A stretch of DNA of 64,000 nt from a virus. Of the stretch, positions 21,049-32,833 are shown piece by piece. The notes beneath the pieces were generated by a model that was not told the DNA's origin, did not search any database, and saw only the letters and a list, made by a program, of their open reading frames with translations. Numbering within the stretch: position 1 is the first letter of the stretch; each line of letters begins with the position of its first letter. The stretch covers positions 19,933 through 83,932 of IMG/VR virus record IMGVR_UViG_3300025913_000027; one strand, 5' to 3'. The translations under genes were made by a program, and so were the position numbers.

Positions 21049-22631
21049 TGGGATTTCCGTGCGTAGCAGAGTTTCGACGAGAAGGCGCGGAGTACGTCCC
21101 GTATGTGCTGGACGACAACAATGTCCTGCGCGCGGTCGCGTGGGCTCCGCAGCCGGGATCACAAGAGCTATTCTTGATGGACCCCACGGTCGAGGTTCTC
21201 TACGAAGGAACGCGCGGCCCCGGCAAAACCGACGCGCTCATCATGGATTTCTGTCAGGAAGTCGGCAAGGGATGGGGCGCGGAGTGGAAGGGCATTCTCT
21301 TCCGACAGACCCATCCGCAGTTGCGCGACATCATTGAAAAATCCAAGAAGTGGATCAAGCGTATCTGGCCGGACGCGGTCTACAACGAAGTGAAGACGAT
21401 GTGGGAGTGGCCCACGGGCGAGCGCCTTTACTTCGCGCACTTCAACACGCCGAGCCAATACAGCGACTATCACGGCCACGCCTATCCATGGATCGGCTGG
21501 GAAGAATTGACGACGTGGGCGAACCCGGACTGCTACAAGGTCATGTTCTCGTGCTCGCGCTCGACCATCAAGGGCATGCCTCGTAAGGTACGCTCGACAA
21601 CGAACCCTTACGGCGTCGGCCACAACTGGGTCAAGTCCCGCTGGCGGCTGCCGATCAGCGGGATGATCAATGGCAAGCGCATCACGGTCGGGCCGCTCAT
21701 CACGGACAGCGTTGACCAAGATGGCAATCCCGAACCGCCGCGTCGCGCCATCCACGGCTACCTCGACGAGAACGTTCTGCTGCTGCACGCTGACCCCGGA
21801 TACAAGGGGCGCATCAAGGCCGCCGCACGAAACGCATCCGAACTCGCGGCGTGGATGGAGGGCTCGTGGGACATCGTCGCGGGCGGCATGTTCGACGACA
21901 TTTGGTATGAGTACCGCGATACGATTGTGATGGAGCCATTCGACATCCCACCGGGCTGGAAAATCTATCGGGCCTACGACCACGGATCGTCGAAGCCATT
22001 CTCGGTCGGCTGGTACGCGGTTAGCGATGGGACAGACTTCAAGCTGCGCGACGGGCGCACGCGCTCGACCGTGCGAGGCGACAAGTTCCGCTTCAAGGAG
22101 TGGTATGGTTGGCGCGGTCAGCCGAACGAAGGTTCGCGCATGCTCGTCGCCGACATCGCGAAGGGCATCATTGAGCGCGAGATCAAATGGGGTCTCCGCG
22201 CTGCCGACGCGTCGTGGACCCGCGTCAGCCGAGGACCGGCCGACAGTTCGATCTTCGACGACAACACGAACGGCTCCGATGTTTCGATTGCGACCGACTT
22301 CGAGAAGCCAGTCACGATCAACGGCGTCAAGCACCGGGGCATCTTCTGGGAGAAAGCCGACAAGGGGCCGGGCTCTCGCGAGCAAGGCTGGGAGCAAATC
22401 CGAAAGCACCTCAAGGCAACCAAGCGCCCGCCGGGCGGCTTCCGGGAAATCCCCGGGCTCTTCATCACGACCGAATGCCAACATTGGCTTCGGTGCGTTC
22501 CCGTGCTCCCGCGCGACGAGACTAAGATCGACGACGTTGACGACGACAGCGAAGACCATAACGGTGACGAGACGAGATATTTCCTGCGCTTCGAAGCGCC
22601 GACCATGCGGTCCGGGCGTGTAGGGGCTTGA
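21048..22631 (+). CDS. Terminase large subunit (527 aa)
   Basis: ATP-driven DNA packaging motor and genome-cutting nuclease. The ATPase part has a Walker A-like YEGTRGPGKTDALIMD near residue 50 and a Walker B-like YPWIGWEELT near residue 150. The C-terminal part (YRAYDHGSSKPFSVGWY, later ADASW and SIATDF) fits the RNase H-fold nuclease. Length is normal. It is preceded by the small subunit and followed by an inserted HNH gene and the portal. Confidence 0.9.
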   Translation: MGFPCVAEFRREGAEYVPYVLDDNNVLRAVAWAPQPGSQELFLMDPTVEVLYEGTRGPGKTDALIMDFCQEVGKGWGAEWKGILFRQTHPQLRDIIEKSKKWIKRIWPDAVYNEVKTMWEWPTGERLYFAHFNTPSQYSDYHGHAYPWIGWEELTTWANPDCYKVMFSCSRSTIKGMPRKVRSTTNPYGVGHNWVKSRWRLPISGMINGKRITVGPLITDSVDQDGNPEPPRRAIHGYLDENVLLLHADPGYKGRIKAAARNASELAAWMEGSWDIVAGGMFDDIWYEYRDTIVMEPFDIPPGWKIYRAYDHGSSKPFSVGWYAVSDGTDFKLRDGRTRSTVRGDKFRFKEWYGWRGQPNEGSRMLVADIAKGIIEREIKWGLRAADASWTRVSRGPADSSIFDDNTNGSDVSIATDFEKPVTINGVKHRGIFWEKADKGPGSREQGWEQIRKHLKATKRPPGGFREIPGLFITTECQHWLRCVPVLPRDETKIDDVDDDSEDHNGDETRYFLRFEAPTMRSGRVGA

Positions 22632-22662
22632 CGCCGTTAACCATAACTGATAGAGGGACCCG

Positions 22663-23055
22663 ATGCAGCCATTGACTGAAAATTTTGAGAGACACGGCCC
22701 GAGCCCGGAGACTGTCCGGGTTCGGACATGGCGTCAATCTAATCCAGTCAAGAAGATGCTACAGAACGCGCGGTATCGTTGCGGCAAAACCGGCATGGCC
22801 TTCGATCTTGTCGAGGCTGACTTGCTCCCGCTGCCAACGCATTGCCCCGTGCTCGGCACTCGTCTCCGATATCTTGTCCCCGGTAGAAATCTTCTGAGCG
22901 CGGATCGATACGATTGCGCGTCACTTGATCGGAAGGATAACACGAAGGGCTATGTTCGCGGGAATGTCGCGATCATCAGCTTGAGAGCTAATTTGCTCAA
23001 GGGCAACGGCACCGCAGCCGAACATCGCGCGATAGCGCAATGGATGGAGACGTAG
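22663..23055 (+). CDS. HNH endonuclease (130 aa)
   Basis: The C-terminal half carries HCPVLGTRLRYL, then SLDRKDNTKGYVRGNVAIIS, the HNH/AP2-like phage endonuclease pattern (D-R-x-DN-KGY-GNV). It sits between terminase and portal, where HNH enzymes either assist packaging or act as free-standing homing enzymes. The ATG follows AGAGGG. It has no intron around it. Confidence 0.75.
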   Translation: MQPLTENFERHGPSPETVRVRTWRQSNPVKKMLQNARYRCGKTGMAFDLVEADLLPLPTHCPVLGTRLRYLVPGRNLLSADRYDCASLDRKDNTKGYVRGNVAIISLRANLLKGNGTAAEHRAIAQWMET

Positions 23056-23056
23056 C

Positions 23057-24763
23057 ATGGCACTCCCAGATAAACACCCCGAGTATGTTGAGCGCTTGGG
23101 AGAGTGGATACAGATGGCCGATACCTATGCGGGCGAGCGCGCTGTTAAGTCGAAGCGGCTCGACTACCTCCCCGCGACCGAGGGCATGGTGCAGGACGGG
23201 ATGACCACGCCGAACTCGCCGGGCTGGAAGGACTATGAGGCGTATCTGCTGCGCGCGTATTTCCATGACGTTGTCAAAGATGCCGTCAAGGCCATGGTCG
23301 GGATCATGCACAACAAGCCCGCCGTCATCAAGCTGCCCAAGCGGCTTGAGGGCATGATGGAGAAGGCGACGATCCAAGGCGAGGGGCTCCAGATGTTGCT
23401 CCGCCGGATCAATGTAGCGCAGCTCGTTTACGGCCGATGCGGACTGCTCGCCGATGCACCGCAAGGCGTGGATGTGGATAAGGCAACTCCCTACCTCTCG
23501 TTCTACGACCCTTTGCGGATCATCAACTGGGACGCGGGCAAGCTCAACGAGGGCCGGAACGAACTCGACCTCGTCGTGCTCGACGAAAGCGGGTATCGGC
23601 GCGAAGGCTTCACATGGAAGACCGAACGCAAATACCGTGTCCTGACACGTGGCGGAGAGCCGGAGCTGGAAAGCGGCTGGGAGCGTCCGCCTGCTGGAGC
23701 GCCCTACGGCGTCGCCATCAAAGTCAACGACACGAGTATGCCGATCCTTGAGGACTTCATCTATCCGAGTATCGGCGGTAAAATGCTTGACAACATCCCG
23801 TTCGTCTTCATCGGGGCGAACGATCTAGTACCCGAACCGGAAGTGTCCCCGCTTCTCGGCCTGTCCAATTTGGCGCTCGCGATCTATCGCGCCGAGGCGG
23901 ACTACCGACAGACCCTCTACTTGCAGGGCCAGAATACGCTCGTCGTGATCGGCGGCGCGATTGACGAAGCCGCCCCGACGCAACTGCGCGTCGGCAACAA
24001 AGGCGTCATTGACTTGAAGATCGGCGGCGACGCAAAATACATCGGCGTCTCGGCGGCCGGGCTCGGCGAAATGCGCCAGAGCTTGAAGAATGATCAGGAG
24101 GCGGCAGCCGCGCTGGGGGTTTCATTCTTGGATGTCGGCAATGCTCGCGGCGAAAGCGGCGAGGCGCTTCGCATTCGTGTGGCCGCGCGCACGACCACGA
24201 TCTCTTCGGTTGCCCAGTGCGCCGGAGCTGGACTTGAGCAAGTCCTCAAATACTGCGCGGAGTGGGTCGGTGAAGACCCCGAGGAAGTTTCGGTCGAGCC
24301 CACCACGGACTTTGCCGATCAGACTGTCGCTGGCGCTGCGCTGCTTGCGTTCATGCAGGCGAAGCAACTGGGTCTGCCACTGTCGTTGCGCTCTATGCAC
24401 CGCATGATGAAGCTTAACGACATGACGGAGATGGATTTTGAAGAAGAGAATGAGCAGATCGAAGAGGAAGCCGCGTCGATGCTCGGAACGATGGTTGGCC
24501 CGTTTCAGCAGTCGGTCACAGACGATACATTCTTGGATGAGGATGTCAGCCCTATCGCTGATCCTGCTGCGGGCACGCCCGGCGGAGCTATGCCTCCCGC
24601 ATCTCCGGAGGCCCCCGCCTCAACAGCGCCGCCCAATTCGAATGTTCCGATTAAGCCGAACAGTCAAAGTCCAAAGGGCCATACGCGTGGGTCACCTGTT
24701 CCGTTGAAGCGCAAGGTCGGCAAGAAAGGCGCGTCGGCCGGAAAGACGAAGGGCGGCGCGTGA
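23057..24763 (+). CDS. Portal protein, DUF4055-like (568 aa)
   Basis: Forms the dodecameric ring at the head vertex. Sequence features match DUF4055 portal-type proteins: MADTYAGERAVKSKRLDYLP at the start, LLRAYFHDVVKDAVKAMVGI, YDPLRIINWD, then NLALAIYRAEADYRQTLYLQ and a C-terminal acidic, proline-rich tail ending in Lys-rich residues. Follows the terminase, as usual. The last base overlaps the next start. Confidence 0.8.
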   Translation: MALPDKHPEYVERLGEWIQMADTYAGERAVKSKRLDYLPATEGMVQDGMTTPNSPGWKDYEAYLLRAYFHDVVKDAVKAMVGIMHNKPAVIKLPKRLEGMMEKATIQGEGLQMLLRRINVAQLVYGRCGLLADAPQGVDVDKATPYLSFYDPLRIINWDAGKLNEGRNELDLVVLDESGYRREGFTWKTERKYRVLTRGGEPELESGWERPPAGAPYGVAIKVNDTSMPILEDFIYPSIGGKMLDNIPFVFIGANDLVPEPEVSPLLGLSNLALAIYRAEADYRQTLYLQGQNTLVVIGGAIDEAAPTQLRVGNKGVIDLKIGGDAKYIGVSAAGLGEMRQSLKNDQEAAAALGVSFLDVGNARGESGEALRIRVAARTTTISSVAQCAGAGLEQVLKYCAEWVGEDPEEVSVEPTTDFADQTVAGAALLAFMQAKQLGLPLSLRSMHRMMKLNDMTEMDFEEENEQIEEEAASMLGTMVGPFQQSVTDDTFLDEDVSPIADPAAGTPGGAMPPASPEAPASTAPPNSNVPIKPNSQSPKGHTRGSPVPLKRKVGKKGASAGKTKGGA

Positions 24764-24924
24764 TGGCTGACGAGCAAGAGAGCGAAAATGGAGACCCGTG
24801 GCTCGACCAATTCTTGGCCGGGCAGGCGCGTAAGGAAGCGCGTGCTAACGCCACGGGCTGGTCAATTGTGATCGCGCTCGGGATCGCGGTGCTTCTCGTC
24901 ATTTTGTTAGCGAGCAAGCCGTGA
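24763..24924 (+). CDS. Small tail-anchored membrane protein (53 aa)
   Basis: Starts MADEQESENGDPWLDQFLAG, then a hydrophobic anchor (WSIVIALGIAVLLVILL). TGATG overlap with the portal gene. Its place among head genes is odd for a membrane protein. Role unknown. Confidence 0.5.
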   Translation: MADEQESENGDPWLDQFLAGQARKEARANATGWSIVIALGIAVLLVILLASKP

Positions 24925-25172
24925 GTGATCCGGCTGGGCCGCACATCGTAAAAACCTTTCACGAGGCCATCGATATCCTCGACGCCTGTGAACCGGCGAT
25001 ACGGGACATGATCGAGACGCACTTGATGGATGTTGCCGGGATTAACAAGACACGGGTCAGCGATGCCATGCTGTCCCGTGACGAGCTGACGAAGCGCATC
25101 GTTGCGCTTCGTCATCACCACATCAAGGCGGCATTCCGCCATCTGAGAGAGCATCTACCCAGTGACATATAA
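24921..25172 (+). CDS. Small helical protein of unknown function (83 aa)
   Basis: GTG start, GTGA overlap. Starts MSDPAGPHIVKTFHEAIDIL; all-helical with a metal-friendly LRHHHIKAAFRHL near the end. No family recognised. Confidence 0.55.
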   Translation: MSDPAGPHIVKTFHEAIDILDACEPAIRDMIETHLMDVAGINKTRVSDAMLSRDELTKRIVALRHHHIKAAFRHLREHLPSDI

Positions 25173-26151
25173 CCCCGCCCAACCCCGCAACAATCATGGC
25201 GAGTTCGGCACGACCGACGTAGCCTTGAAGGGGCCGCAACAAACTGGAGGCGCGAGTGCAGTCGTTACCGAACGGCCGATCAATGTTGCTGCTCACAAGG
25301 GGGCGACCACTCCCGAAGAGGCGCAGGCGCAAGCGGTCCTTGTCGCGGCTGGAGCAAAACCTCTTGATGGGTTACCTCAGAAGCCTATCGCGCTTGAAGG
25401 ACAGTGGTATGTTCCGGGACCAATCGGGCGGCTCCGCGACGCGGCCAGTGAGTATATGAGATCGGCCGGGCTGCCCTACAGCCCGCCAACCGAATACGCG
25501 AAGCTCGATAAGGAGCGGGCTGCACGGATCGCGACTGAGTACGACAACGAGAAAAACGACCCGACCGATCCGAAGGTGAAGGCGAGCTACGAGGCGATGG
25601 CCAAGGAAACTCTCGCGCAGTGGGAAGTGATCAAGAAGACGGGTCTTCAAGTCGAGTGGGTCAAGCCCGGGCAGAAGGACCCCTACGCCCTGTCGCCGCG
25701 TCTCGCGGCGATGGACGTGAGCGAGAACAACCATTGGTGGGGATTTCCCACGGACCTCGGGTACGGCTCCGGCGTCGGCGCGAGCGACATGAGCAAAGAC
25801 AATCCGCTGCTGCGACCGACCGGCGAAGTGATCGACGGGCGCAAGGTTGTCGTCAACGATGTCTTTCGCATCGTGCATGACATGATGGGCCATTTGAAGG
25901 AAGGCAATGGTTTCAGAGCCGAGGGCGAGGAAAACGCTTGGCGCTCCCATGCCGCGATGTATTCGGACCTCGCGCGTCCGGCGATGACGAACGAAACGCG
26001 CGGACAAAATTCGTGGGTCAACTATGGCCCGCATGGTGTGACCAACCGAACGGCTGACGCGGAGCATACGATCTTCGCTCCGCAGAAGATTGGGCTCATG
26101 CCAGACTGGACAGAGAACGAGGGTCGGATCGATGACAAACGCCCTCATTGA
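25162..26151 (+). CDS. Phage protein with VHD-x3-H / GEENAWRSH domain (329 aa)
   Basis: Begins MTYNPAQPRNNHGEFGT, a QPRxxxGxF opening common before effector-type domains of phage head proteins, and different from the KDAxGHGSN tag. The C-terminal 150 residues hold NDVFRIVHDMMGHLKEGNGF, then AEGEENAWRSHAAMYSDLAR and ETRGQNSWVNYGPHG. These blocks recur in uncharacterised phage proteins, often in polyvalent proteins; the His/Asp/Glu pattern suggests a metal enzyme. GTG start overlapping the upstream gene. Function unproven; virion association is likely from position. Confidence 0.6.
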   Translation: MTYNPAQPRNNHGEFGTTDVALKGPQQTGGASAVVTERPINVAAHKGATTPEEAQAQAVLVAAGAKPLDGLPQKPIALEGQWYVPGPIGRLRDAASEYMRSAGLPYSPPTEYAKLDKERAARIATEYDNEKNDPTDPKVKASYEAMAKETLAQWEVIKKTGLQVEWVKPGQKDPYALSPRLAAMDVSENNHWWGFPTDLGYGSGVGASDMSKDNPLLRPTGEVIDGRKVVVNDVFRIVHDMMGHLKEGNGFRAEGEENAWRSHAAMYSDLARPAMTNETRGQNSWVNYGPHGVTNRTADAEHTIFAPQKIGLMPDWTENEGRIDDKRPH

Positions 26152-26467
26152 GGAAGAACACGAGCACGACGGCGAGGCGTGGGCCAAGCACCGTATTCGG
26201 ACTGGACAGAAGAAGGTCCTGAAAATTCACGGGCACGAACTCGCGCGCTGGGCGAGGCACATCGCTGCTCAGGATGCCCAGCGCATCCACACTGCAATCA
26301 GCGTCGGCCTCACGGCTGGCGAGGATAACACGGATATCGCCCATCGCGTCATAGGCAGCCGCCGTAACAACGGCTCCAACGGCGTGACGGAGATCACGAG
26401 ACAGCACATCCTCCGCCTTGGTCGAGGACTGCTGCATAAGCGTAAATCCCGCATGAGCGGTGCCTGA
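26132..26467 (+). CDS. Possible MuF-like minor head protein fragment (111 aa)
   Basis: Starts MTNALIEEEHEHDGEAWAKH after GAGGG. The part THAISVGLTAGEDNTDIAHR-like (ISVGLTAGEDNTDIAHRVIG) and the following TRQHILRLGRGLLHK resemble the middle of SPP1 gp7/MuF-type minor head proteins, but the protein is much shorter. It follows portal and polyvalent-like genes, where MuF proteins normally sit. Assignment is tentative. Confidence 0.45.
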   Translation: MTNALIEEEHEHDGEAWAKHRIRTGQKKVLKIHGHELARWARHIAAQDAQRIHTAISVGLTAGEDNTDIAHRVIGSRRNNGSNGVTEITRQHILRLGRGLLHKRKSRMSGA

Positions 26468-26505
26468 GTGGATGTCCACTTAGGTAATTTCGGAGGACTA
26501 TCCCT

Positions 26506-27366
26506 ATGTTGAAAACAGTCTATGATACCGCCGAGGAAATCCCGGAGGGCTATGCGGACCTCTACAAGGAACGCAACGGCAAGTGGGAGCTGACTGGCAT
26601 CCAAGGCGTGAAAACGCAAGCGGATGTTGATCGCGTGCAAGCTGCGCTCGTGAAGGAGCGCAACGACCACAAAGCGACCAAGGCGCTGCTCGCGCCGTTC
26701 GAGGGCCTCGACCCCGATCAGATCACGGCCAACGCAACCGCGCTTGAAGAGGCCCGTGCTCAGTTGGACGCCATCAACAAGGATGGTCGGCTCGATGAGG
26801 CCAAGCTGGAGCCGATTATTGCGGCTCGCGTCAAGCAGGCTACGGCCCCGCTGGAGCGCGACAAGCAAAATCTGGAGCGCCAGCTCGAAGCGCAAAAGAA
26901 GGCCGTTGCCGAGAAGGACGGCGAGGTCACCTCCTTGAAGACTTCGATCACCACGGGCGAGATCACCCGGCAGATCAGTGACGCGGCGATCAAGGCCAAG
27001 ACACTGCCCTCCGCCGTGCAGGATGCTGTCCGTTATGGTAAGGACATCTTCGAGCGCACCGAAGATGGCCGCACCATCACCAAGGATGTCCCCGGCGTTG
27101 TCCCCGGACTGTCCCCGGATGAATGGTTGAAGGACATGATGGAAAAGGCTCCGCATTGGTGGCCTGCGTCTGTCGGCGGCGGCTCGCAGGGCGGCGGCCC
27201 CAACGGTCGGGGCGGTTACGGCGGAGCCAACAATCCTTGGTCGAAGGAAGGTTGGAACATGACCAAGCAGGGCGCTCTCGTGCGTCAGCTCGGCGAGGCG
27301 AAGGCGGCGGAGATCGCAGCCCAAGTCGGTGCCAAGATCGGCGATACGAAACCCGCCGCTGCCTGA
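26506..27366 (+). CDS. Scaffolding protein (286 aa)
   Basis: Guides capsid assembly and leaves before maturation. Residues about 40-175 form long charged helices typical of scaffolds (VKERNDHKATKALLAPFEGL, QLEAQKKAVAEKDGEVTSLK). A Gly-rich hinge follows, then a C-terminal NNPWSKEGWNMTKQGALVRQ segment, a likely capsid-docking unit that recurs in the protein at 27802. GGAGG precedes the ATG. It lies upstream of the capsid gene. Confidence 0.75.
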   Translation: MLKTVYDTAEEIPEGYADLYKERNGKWELTGIQGVKTQADVDRVQAALVKERNDHKATKALLAPFEGLDPDQITANATALEEARAQLDAINKDGRLDEAKLEPIIAARVKQATAPLERDKQNLERQLEAQKKAVAEKDGEVTSLKTSITTGEITRQISDAAIKAKTLPSAVQDAVRYGKDIFERTEDGRTITKDVPGVVPGLSPDEWLKDMMEKAPHWWPASVGGGSQGGGPNGRGGYGGANNPWSKEGWNMTKQGALVRQLGEAKAAEIAAQVGAKIGDTKPAAA

Positions 27367-27373
27367 TCGAGGT

Positions 27374-27385
27374 TGCTAGTAGTAT
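27374..27385. promoter_or_regulatory. TGCTAGTTGTT element, degenerate copy
   Basis: TGCTAGTAGTAT, two differences from the 11-base core, placed just after the scaffold stop and just before a terminator hairpin. Confidence 0.3.
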
Positions 27386-27390
27386 CAAAG

Positions 27391-27424
27391 GCGCGTCCCG
27401 ACTAATATCGGGGCGCGCTTTAAT
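27391..27424 (+). terminator. Terminator after the scaffold gene
   Basis: An 11-bp stem (GCGCGTCCCGA with TCGGGGCGCGC, one G-T pair, 6-base loop) followed by TTTAAT. It would reduce transcription between scaffold and the following head genes. Confidence 0.75.
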
Positions 27425-27438
27425 ATGGGAGATAATCC

Positions 27439-27780
27439 ATGGCCAATCCGTCGATCAAACGTACTTTCGGTCCTGTCGCGTTGTCGGCGACCTTGACCAC
27501 GAATGTCTACAATCAGAGTTCTGCTCTGATCTACGATATCATCAAGCACATCCACGTGGTCAACAAGACCGGCGGAGCCGTGACTTTCAGCTTGTGGCTC
27601 GGCGCGACCGGCGCGAATGCAGCAGGCACAGAGCTTTTCAGTGCTCACTCGGTTGCCGCGAACAGCGAGTTCGATTGGTATGGCAATCTGAAAATGCTCA
27701 GCACTGACTTCCTTGTCGGCGGCGCGAGCGCAGGCTCTTCGCTGACCATAACAGGCGAGGGAGAGCAATACGTCGTCTAA
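27439..27780 (+). CDS. Small virion-type beta protein (113 aa)
   Basis: Starts MANPSIKRTFGPVALSATLT, then HIHVVNKTGGAVTFSLWLGA, TELFSAHSV and a final strand LTITGEGEQYVV. All-beta and similar in pattern to small proteins found next to phage capsid and fibre genes. Possibly a head decoration or fibre-base protein; not proven. Confidence 0.55.
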   Translation: MANPSIKRTFGPVALSATLTTNVYNQSSALIYDIIKHIHVVNKTGGAVTFSLWLGATGANAAGTELFSAHSVAANSEFDWYGNLKMLSTDFLVGGASAGSSLTITGEGEQYVV

Positions 27781-27801
27781 CACAGAAGAGGCGTACTTGC
27801 T

Positions 27802-30308
<2,507 letters not shown>

Positions 30309-30365
30309 CGGATCAACATCCGTGTGCTACCGGAGCTATGGTTTAGTTAAGGAGTGTCCCCCGCA

Positions 30366-31490
30366 ATGCGTTTCCATGTTCTCGGCATTCCGCACACGAT
30401 CTCGACCCCGGAGTATTCGAGTTGTGCCTTTACCCAGAAGGTCGTCAAGCTCTGCAAGATGCTGATGATGGAGGGTCACGAAGTCTTTCACTATGGACAC
30501 TCCCAGTCGAAGGTCAGTTGCACAGAGAATGTTGTCTGCACGACGCCGCAGGACTTGAAAATTTCCTACCCGGGCCACGACTGGCGCAAGAGCGGTTTCC
30601 CCGACTACAAATTATCCGATCACTGCTATCAGGTGTTTTACTGTAGCGCGAAGGAAGAGATCGGTCGCCGCAAGCAACCCGGAGACTTCCTTCTCTGTCC
30701 GTTCGGAATGGGACACAAAGCGGTTGCTGACGCGCATCGGGATATGCTCGTGGTGGAGAGCGGCATTGGCTATCCGCACGGCACCTTTGCTCCGTACCGA
30801 GTTTTCGAAAGCTACGCGATCATGCACGCGTATCAGGGCACGGCGGCGGCAATCGACGCGCGCAATGATTTTTGGTATGACGCCGTGATCCCAAACTCTT
30901 TCGATCTCGACGAGTTTGATTTTTCGGATAGCTTCGATCTCCCCGACGATGAAGGCTATTTCCTCTTCCTCGGTCGGCAGAACTCAGGCAAAGGCCTGCA
31001 CATCGCTAAGCAGATTGCGGAAACGACAAAGACCAAGCTCGTCGTCGCTGGCCCCGGCCCGCTGGAGATGCCATCCGAATTTATCCAACCATTGGGCGTC
31101 GTCGGCCCGGCGAGGCGGCGAAAACTTCTGAGCCAAGCCAAGGCGACAATATGCGCCTCGACCTTTCTCGAACCATTTTGCGGAGTGCAGATCGAAAGCA
31201 TGCTCTCGGGCACGCCGGTCATCTCGTCGGACTGGGGCGCGTTTGCGGAGTATAACGTCCACGGCCAGACGGGTTACCGATGCAAGACTTTCGAGCAGTT
31301 CGTTTGGGCTGCAAACAATATCGGAGGGATTAAACGGCGGCAGTGTCGTAACTGGGCCATGAACTTTTCGCTGGAGAAAATCGCTCCGATGTACTCGGAC
31401 TACTTCCGCTCGGTGCAGGATATTTACGGCGGAAAAGGCTGGTATGAGACCCGCACGGATCGGCAAAATCTAAGCACGTCGAGCTTCTGA
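30366..31490 (+). CDS. GT4-type glycosyltransferase (374 aa)
   Basis: Transfers a sugar from a nucleotide donor. The C-terminal Rossmann half shows YFLFLGRQNSGKGLHIAKQI, KLVVAGPGPLE, and the donor-site block STFLEPFCGVQIESMLSGTP (E-x7-E type) followed by VISSDWGAF, characteristic of GT-B family 4 enzymes. The N-terminal half is divergent and Cys-rich. The ATG at 30366 fits the TAAGGAG better than a GTG four codons earlier. Lying between a Thr-rich collagen fibre and the capsid gene, its likely substrate is a virion protein; this is inference. Confidence 0.75.
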   Translation: MRFHVLGIPHTISTPEYSSCAFTQKVVKLCKMLMMEGHEVFHYGHSQSKVSCTENVVCTTPQDLKISYPGHDWRKSGFPDYKLSDHCYQVFYCSAKEEIGRRKQPGDFLLCPFGMGHKAVADAHRDMLVVESGIGYPHGTFAPYRVFESYAIMHAYQGTAAAIDARNDFWYDAVIPNSFDLDEFDFSDSFDLPDDEGYFLFLGRQNSGKGLHIAKQIAETTKTKLVVAGPGPLEMPSEFIQPLGVVGPARRRKLLSQAKATICASTFLEPFCGVQIESMLSGTPVISSDWGAFAEYNVHGQTGYRCKTFEQFVWAANNIGGIKRRQCRNWAMNFSLEKIAPMYSDYFRSVQDIYGGKGWYETRTDRQNLSTSSF

Positions 31491-31516
31491 ATGGTTTCAA
31501 AATTCTAAACCGAACT

Positions 31517-31528
31517 TGCTAGTTGTTT
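31517..31528. promoter_or_regulatory. TGCTAGTTGTT element, copy 2
   Basis: TGCTAGTTGTTT, 27 bases after the glycosyltransferase stop and about 150 bases before the major capsid start. The 184-base gap 31491-31674 holds no gene; the rest of it may be an untranslated capsid leader. Confidence 0.5.
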
Positions 31529-31674
31529 TCCTCAATTGTGTGCGGTAATCTCTCGCCAACAATGCAGACGTTCTGACCCCGCATGTGCGAGCGCGTCGAA
31601 CCTCCTGCATCAGATTTTGCCAGAGACCTCCATGGGGAGGTGTGCTGAAAAGCCCTCATCCCTAGGAGAGTACC

Positions 31675-32772
31675 ATGGTCAATGTGTCCACTCAAATTTC
31701 GGACGTTATCGTTCCCGCTGTCTTCACTCCGTACACTCAGCAGCTCACGATGGAGAAGACCGCGATCATTCAGAGCGGCGTCGCTGCTCGCGATGACTTC
31801 CTCGACAATTTGCTCGCTGGCGGCGGTCTGACCTTCACCGTGCCGTCTTGGCAGGACATCGGCGATCCGGCGGAGAACGTTTCCTCGGATGACCCGAACA
31901 CCTCTTCGACCCCGAACATCACTCAGACCTCCGCCGAAGTCGCGGTGCGCCTCTCGCGTAATGCGAGCTGGAGCACGATGCGTCTGGCGACCGCTCTGGC
32001 CGGTTCCGATCCGATGCAGTCCATCGCATCGCGCGTTTCCGACTACTGGGTCCGCCGGTTGCAGCGCGCGTTCGTCGCAGTTGCCAACGGCATCTTTGCC
32101 AACAACGCTCTGGCCGACCCCACGCTGGGCCGTTCCGGGCAAGTCGGCATCAATGCGGCCTACGGCACTCAGAATGACTTGACCCACGACGTTTCGGGCG
32201 TGTCGTTCTCGGCAGGCGTGACCAACTTCTCAGGCTCGGCGTTTATCGATGCCTGCACGCTGCTCGGCGACGCCGCCGAGGACGTGACCGCCGTGTTCAT
32301 GCACTCCATCGTCTATTCGACGGCGCAGAAGAACAACCTGATCGACTTCGTCCCGGACAGCGAAGGCAAGGTCAACATTCCGACCTTTATGGGCCGTCGC
32401 GTGATCGTTGACGACGGTATGCCCAACCCCGCTGGCGACGCCAGCAACGGCGCGCAGACCGCCGCAGGCATCTATCATACGTGGCTTGTGGGTCCTGCCG
32501 CGTTCCGGCTCGGCGTGGGTACGCCCATCGTGCCGACCGAAGTCTTCCGCAATCCGGACCGTGGTAACGGCGCGGGTAGCGATACTCTCTACAACCGCGT
32601 CGAGTGGTGCATCCATCCGGTCGGCCATGCCTACGTCGGCTCGCCCGCTACCGATGGTGGCCCGACCAACGCCGCGACCGCGAACAACCTCGCGTATTCC
32701 CACTCGTGGGTCCGCGTGTTCCCGGAACGCAAGCAGATCAAGCTTGCCCGCCTGATCACCCGCGAGAGCTAA
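31675..32772 (+). CDS. Major capsid protein (365 aa)
   Basis: Forms the head shell. Order, size and sequence fit a coat protein of the HK97-like fold: an N-terminal region, AAEDVTAVFMHSIVYSTAQK and IPTFMGRRVIVDDGMPN (typical P-domain and A-domain strands), and a C-terminal AYSHSWVRVFPERKQIKLAR. It follows the scaffold, has a strong AGGAG, a long leader and a strong terminator behind it, consistent with high expression as a separate unit. Confidence 0.85.
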   Translation: MVNVSTQISDVIVPAVFTPYTQQLTMEKTAIIQSGVAARDDFLDNLLAGGGLTFTVPSWQDIGDPAENVSSDDPNTSSTPNITQTSAEVAVRLSRNASWSTMRLATALAGSDPMQSIASRVSDYWVRRLQRAFVAVANGIFANNALADPTLGRSGQVGINAAYGTQNDLTHDVSGVSFSAGVTNFSGSAFIDACTLLGDAAEDVTAVFMHSIVYSTAQKNNLIDFVPDSEGKVNIPTFMGRRVIVDDGMPNPAGDASNGAQTAAGIYHTWLVGPAAFRLGVGTPIVPTEVFRNPDRGNGAGSDTLYNRVEWCIHPVGHAYVGSPATDGGPTNAATANNLAYSHSWVRVFPERKQIKLARLITRES

Positions 32773-32800
32773 AGGCTCTCGTCGAGCGCCTGCATTATAA

Positions 32801-32833
32801 GAGCCCGCTCGGCAATCGGGCGGGCTCTTTCTC
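32801..32833 (+). terminator. Terminator after the major capsid gene
   Basis: Stem GAGCCCGCTC / GGGCGGGCTC (10 bp with one G-T pair, 7-base loop) followed by TTTCTCTTT. A classic strong intrinsic terminator that would boost capsid message over downstream genes. Confidence 0.85.

Noticed and set aside
21168-22559. 463-aa minus-strand ORF opposite the terminase
   Set aside because: It is antisense to a clear terminase large subunit, has no recognisable domain and arises from GC-rich codon bias.
22634-22660. Promoter ahead of the HNH gene (TTGACG)
   Set aside because: The TTGACG overlaps the terminase stop, but no GCTA or TATAAT-like -10 follows at a usable distance.
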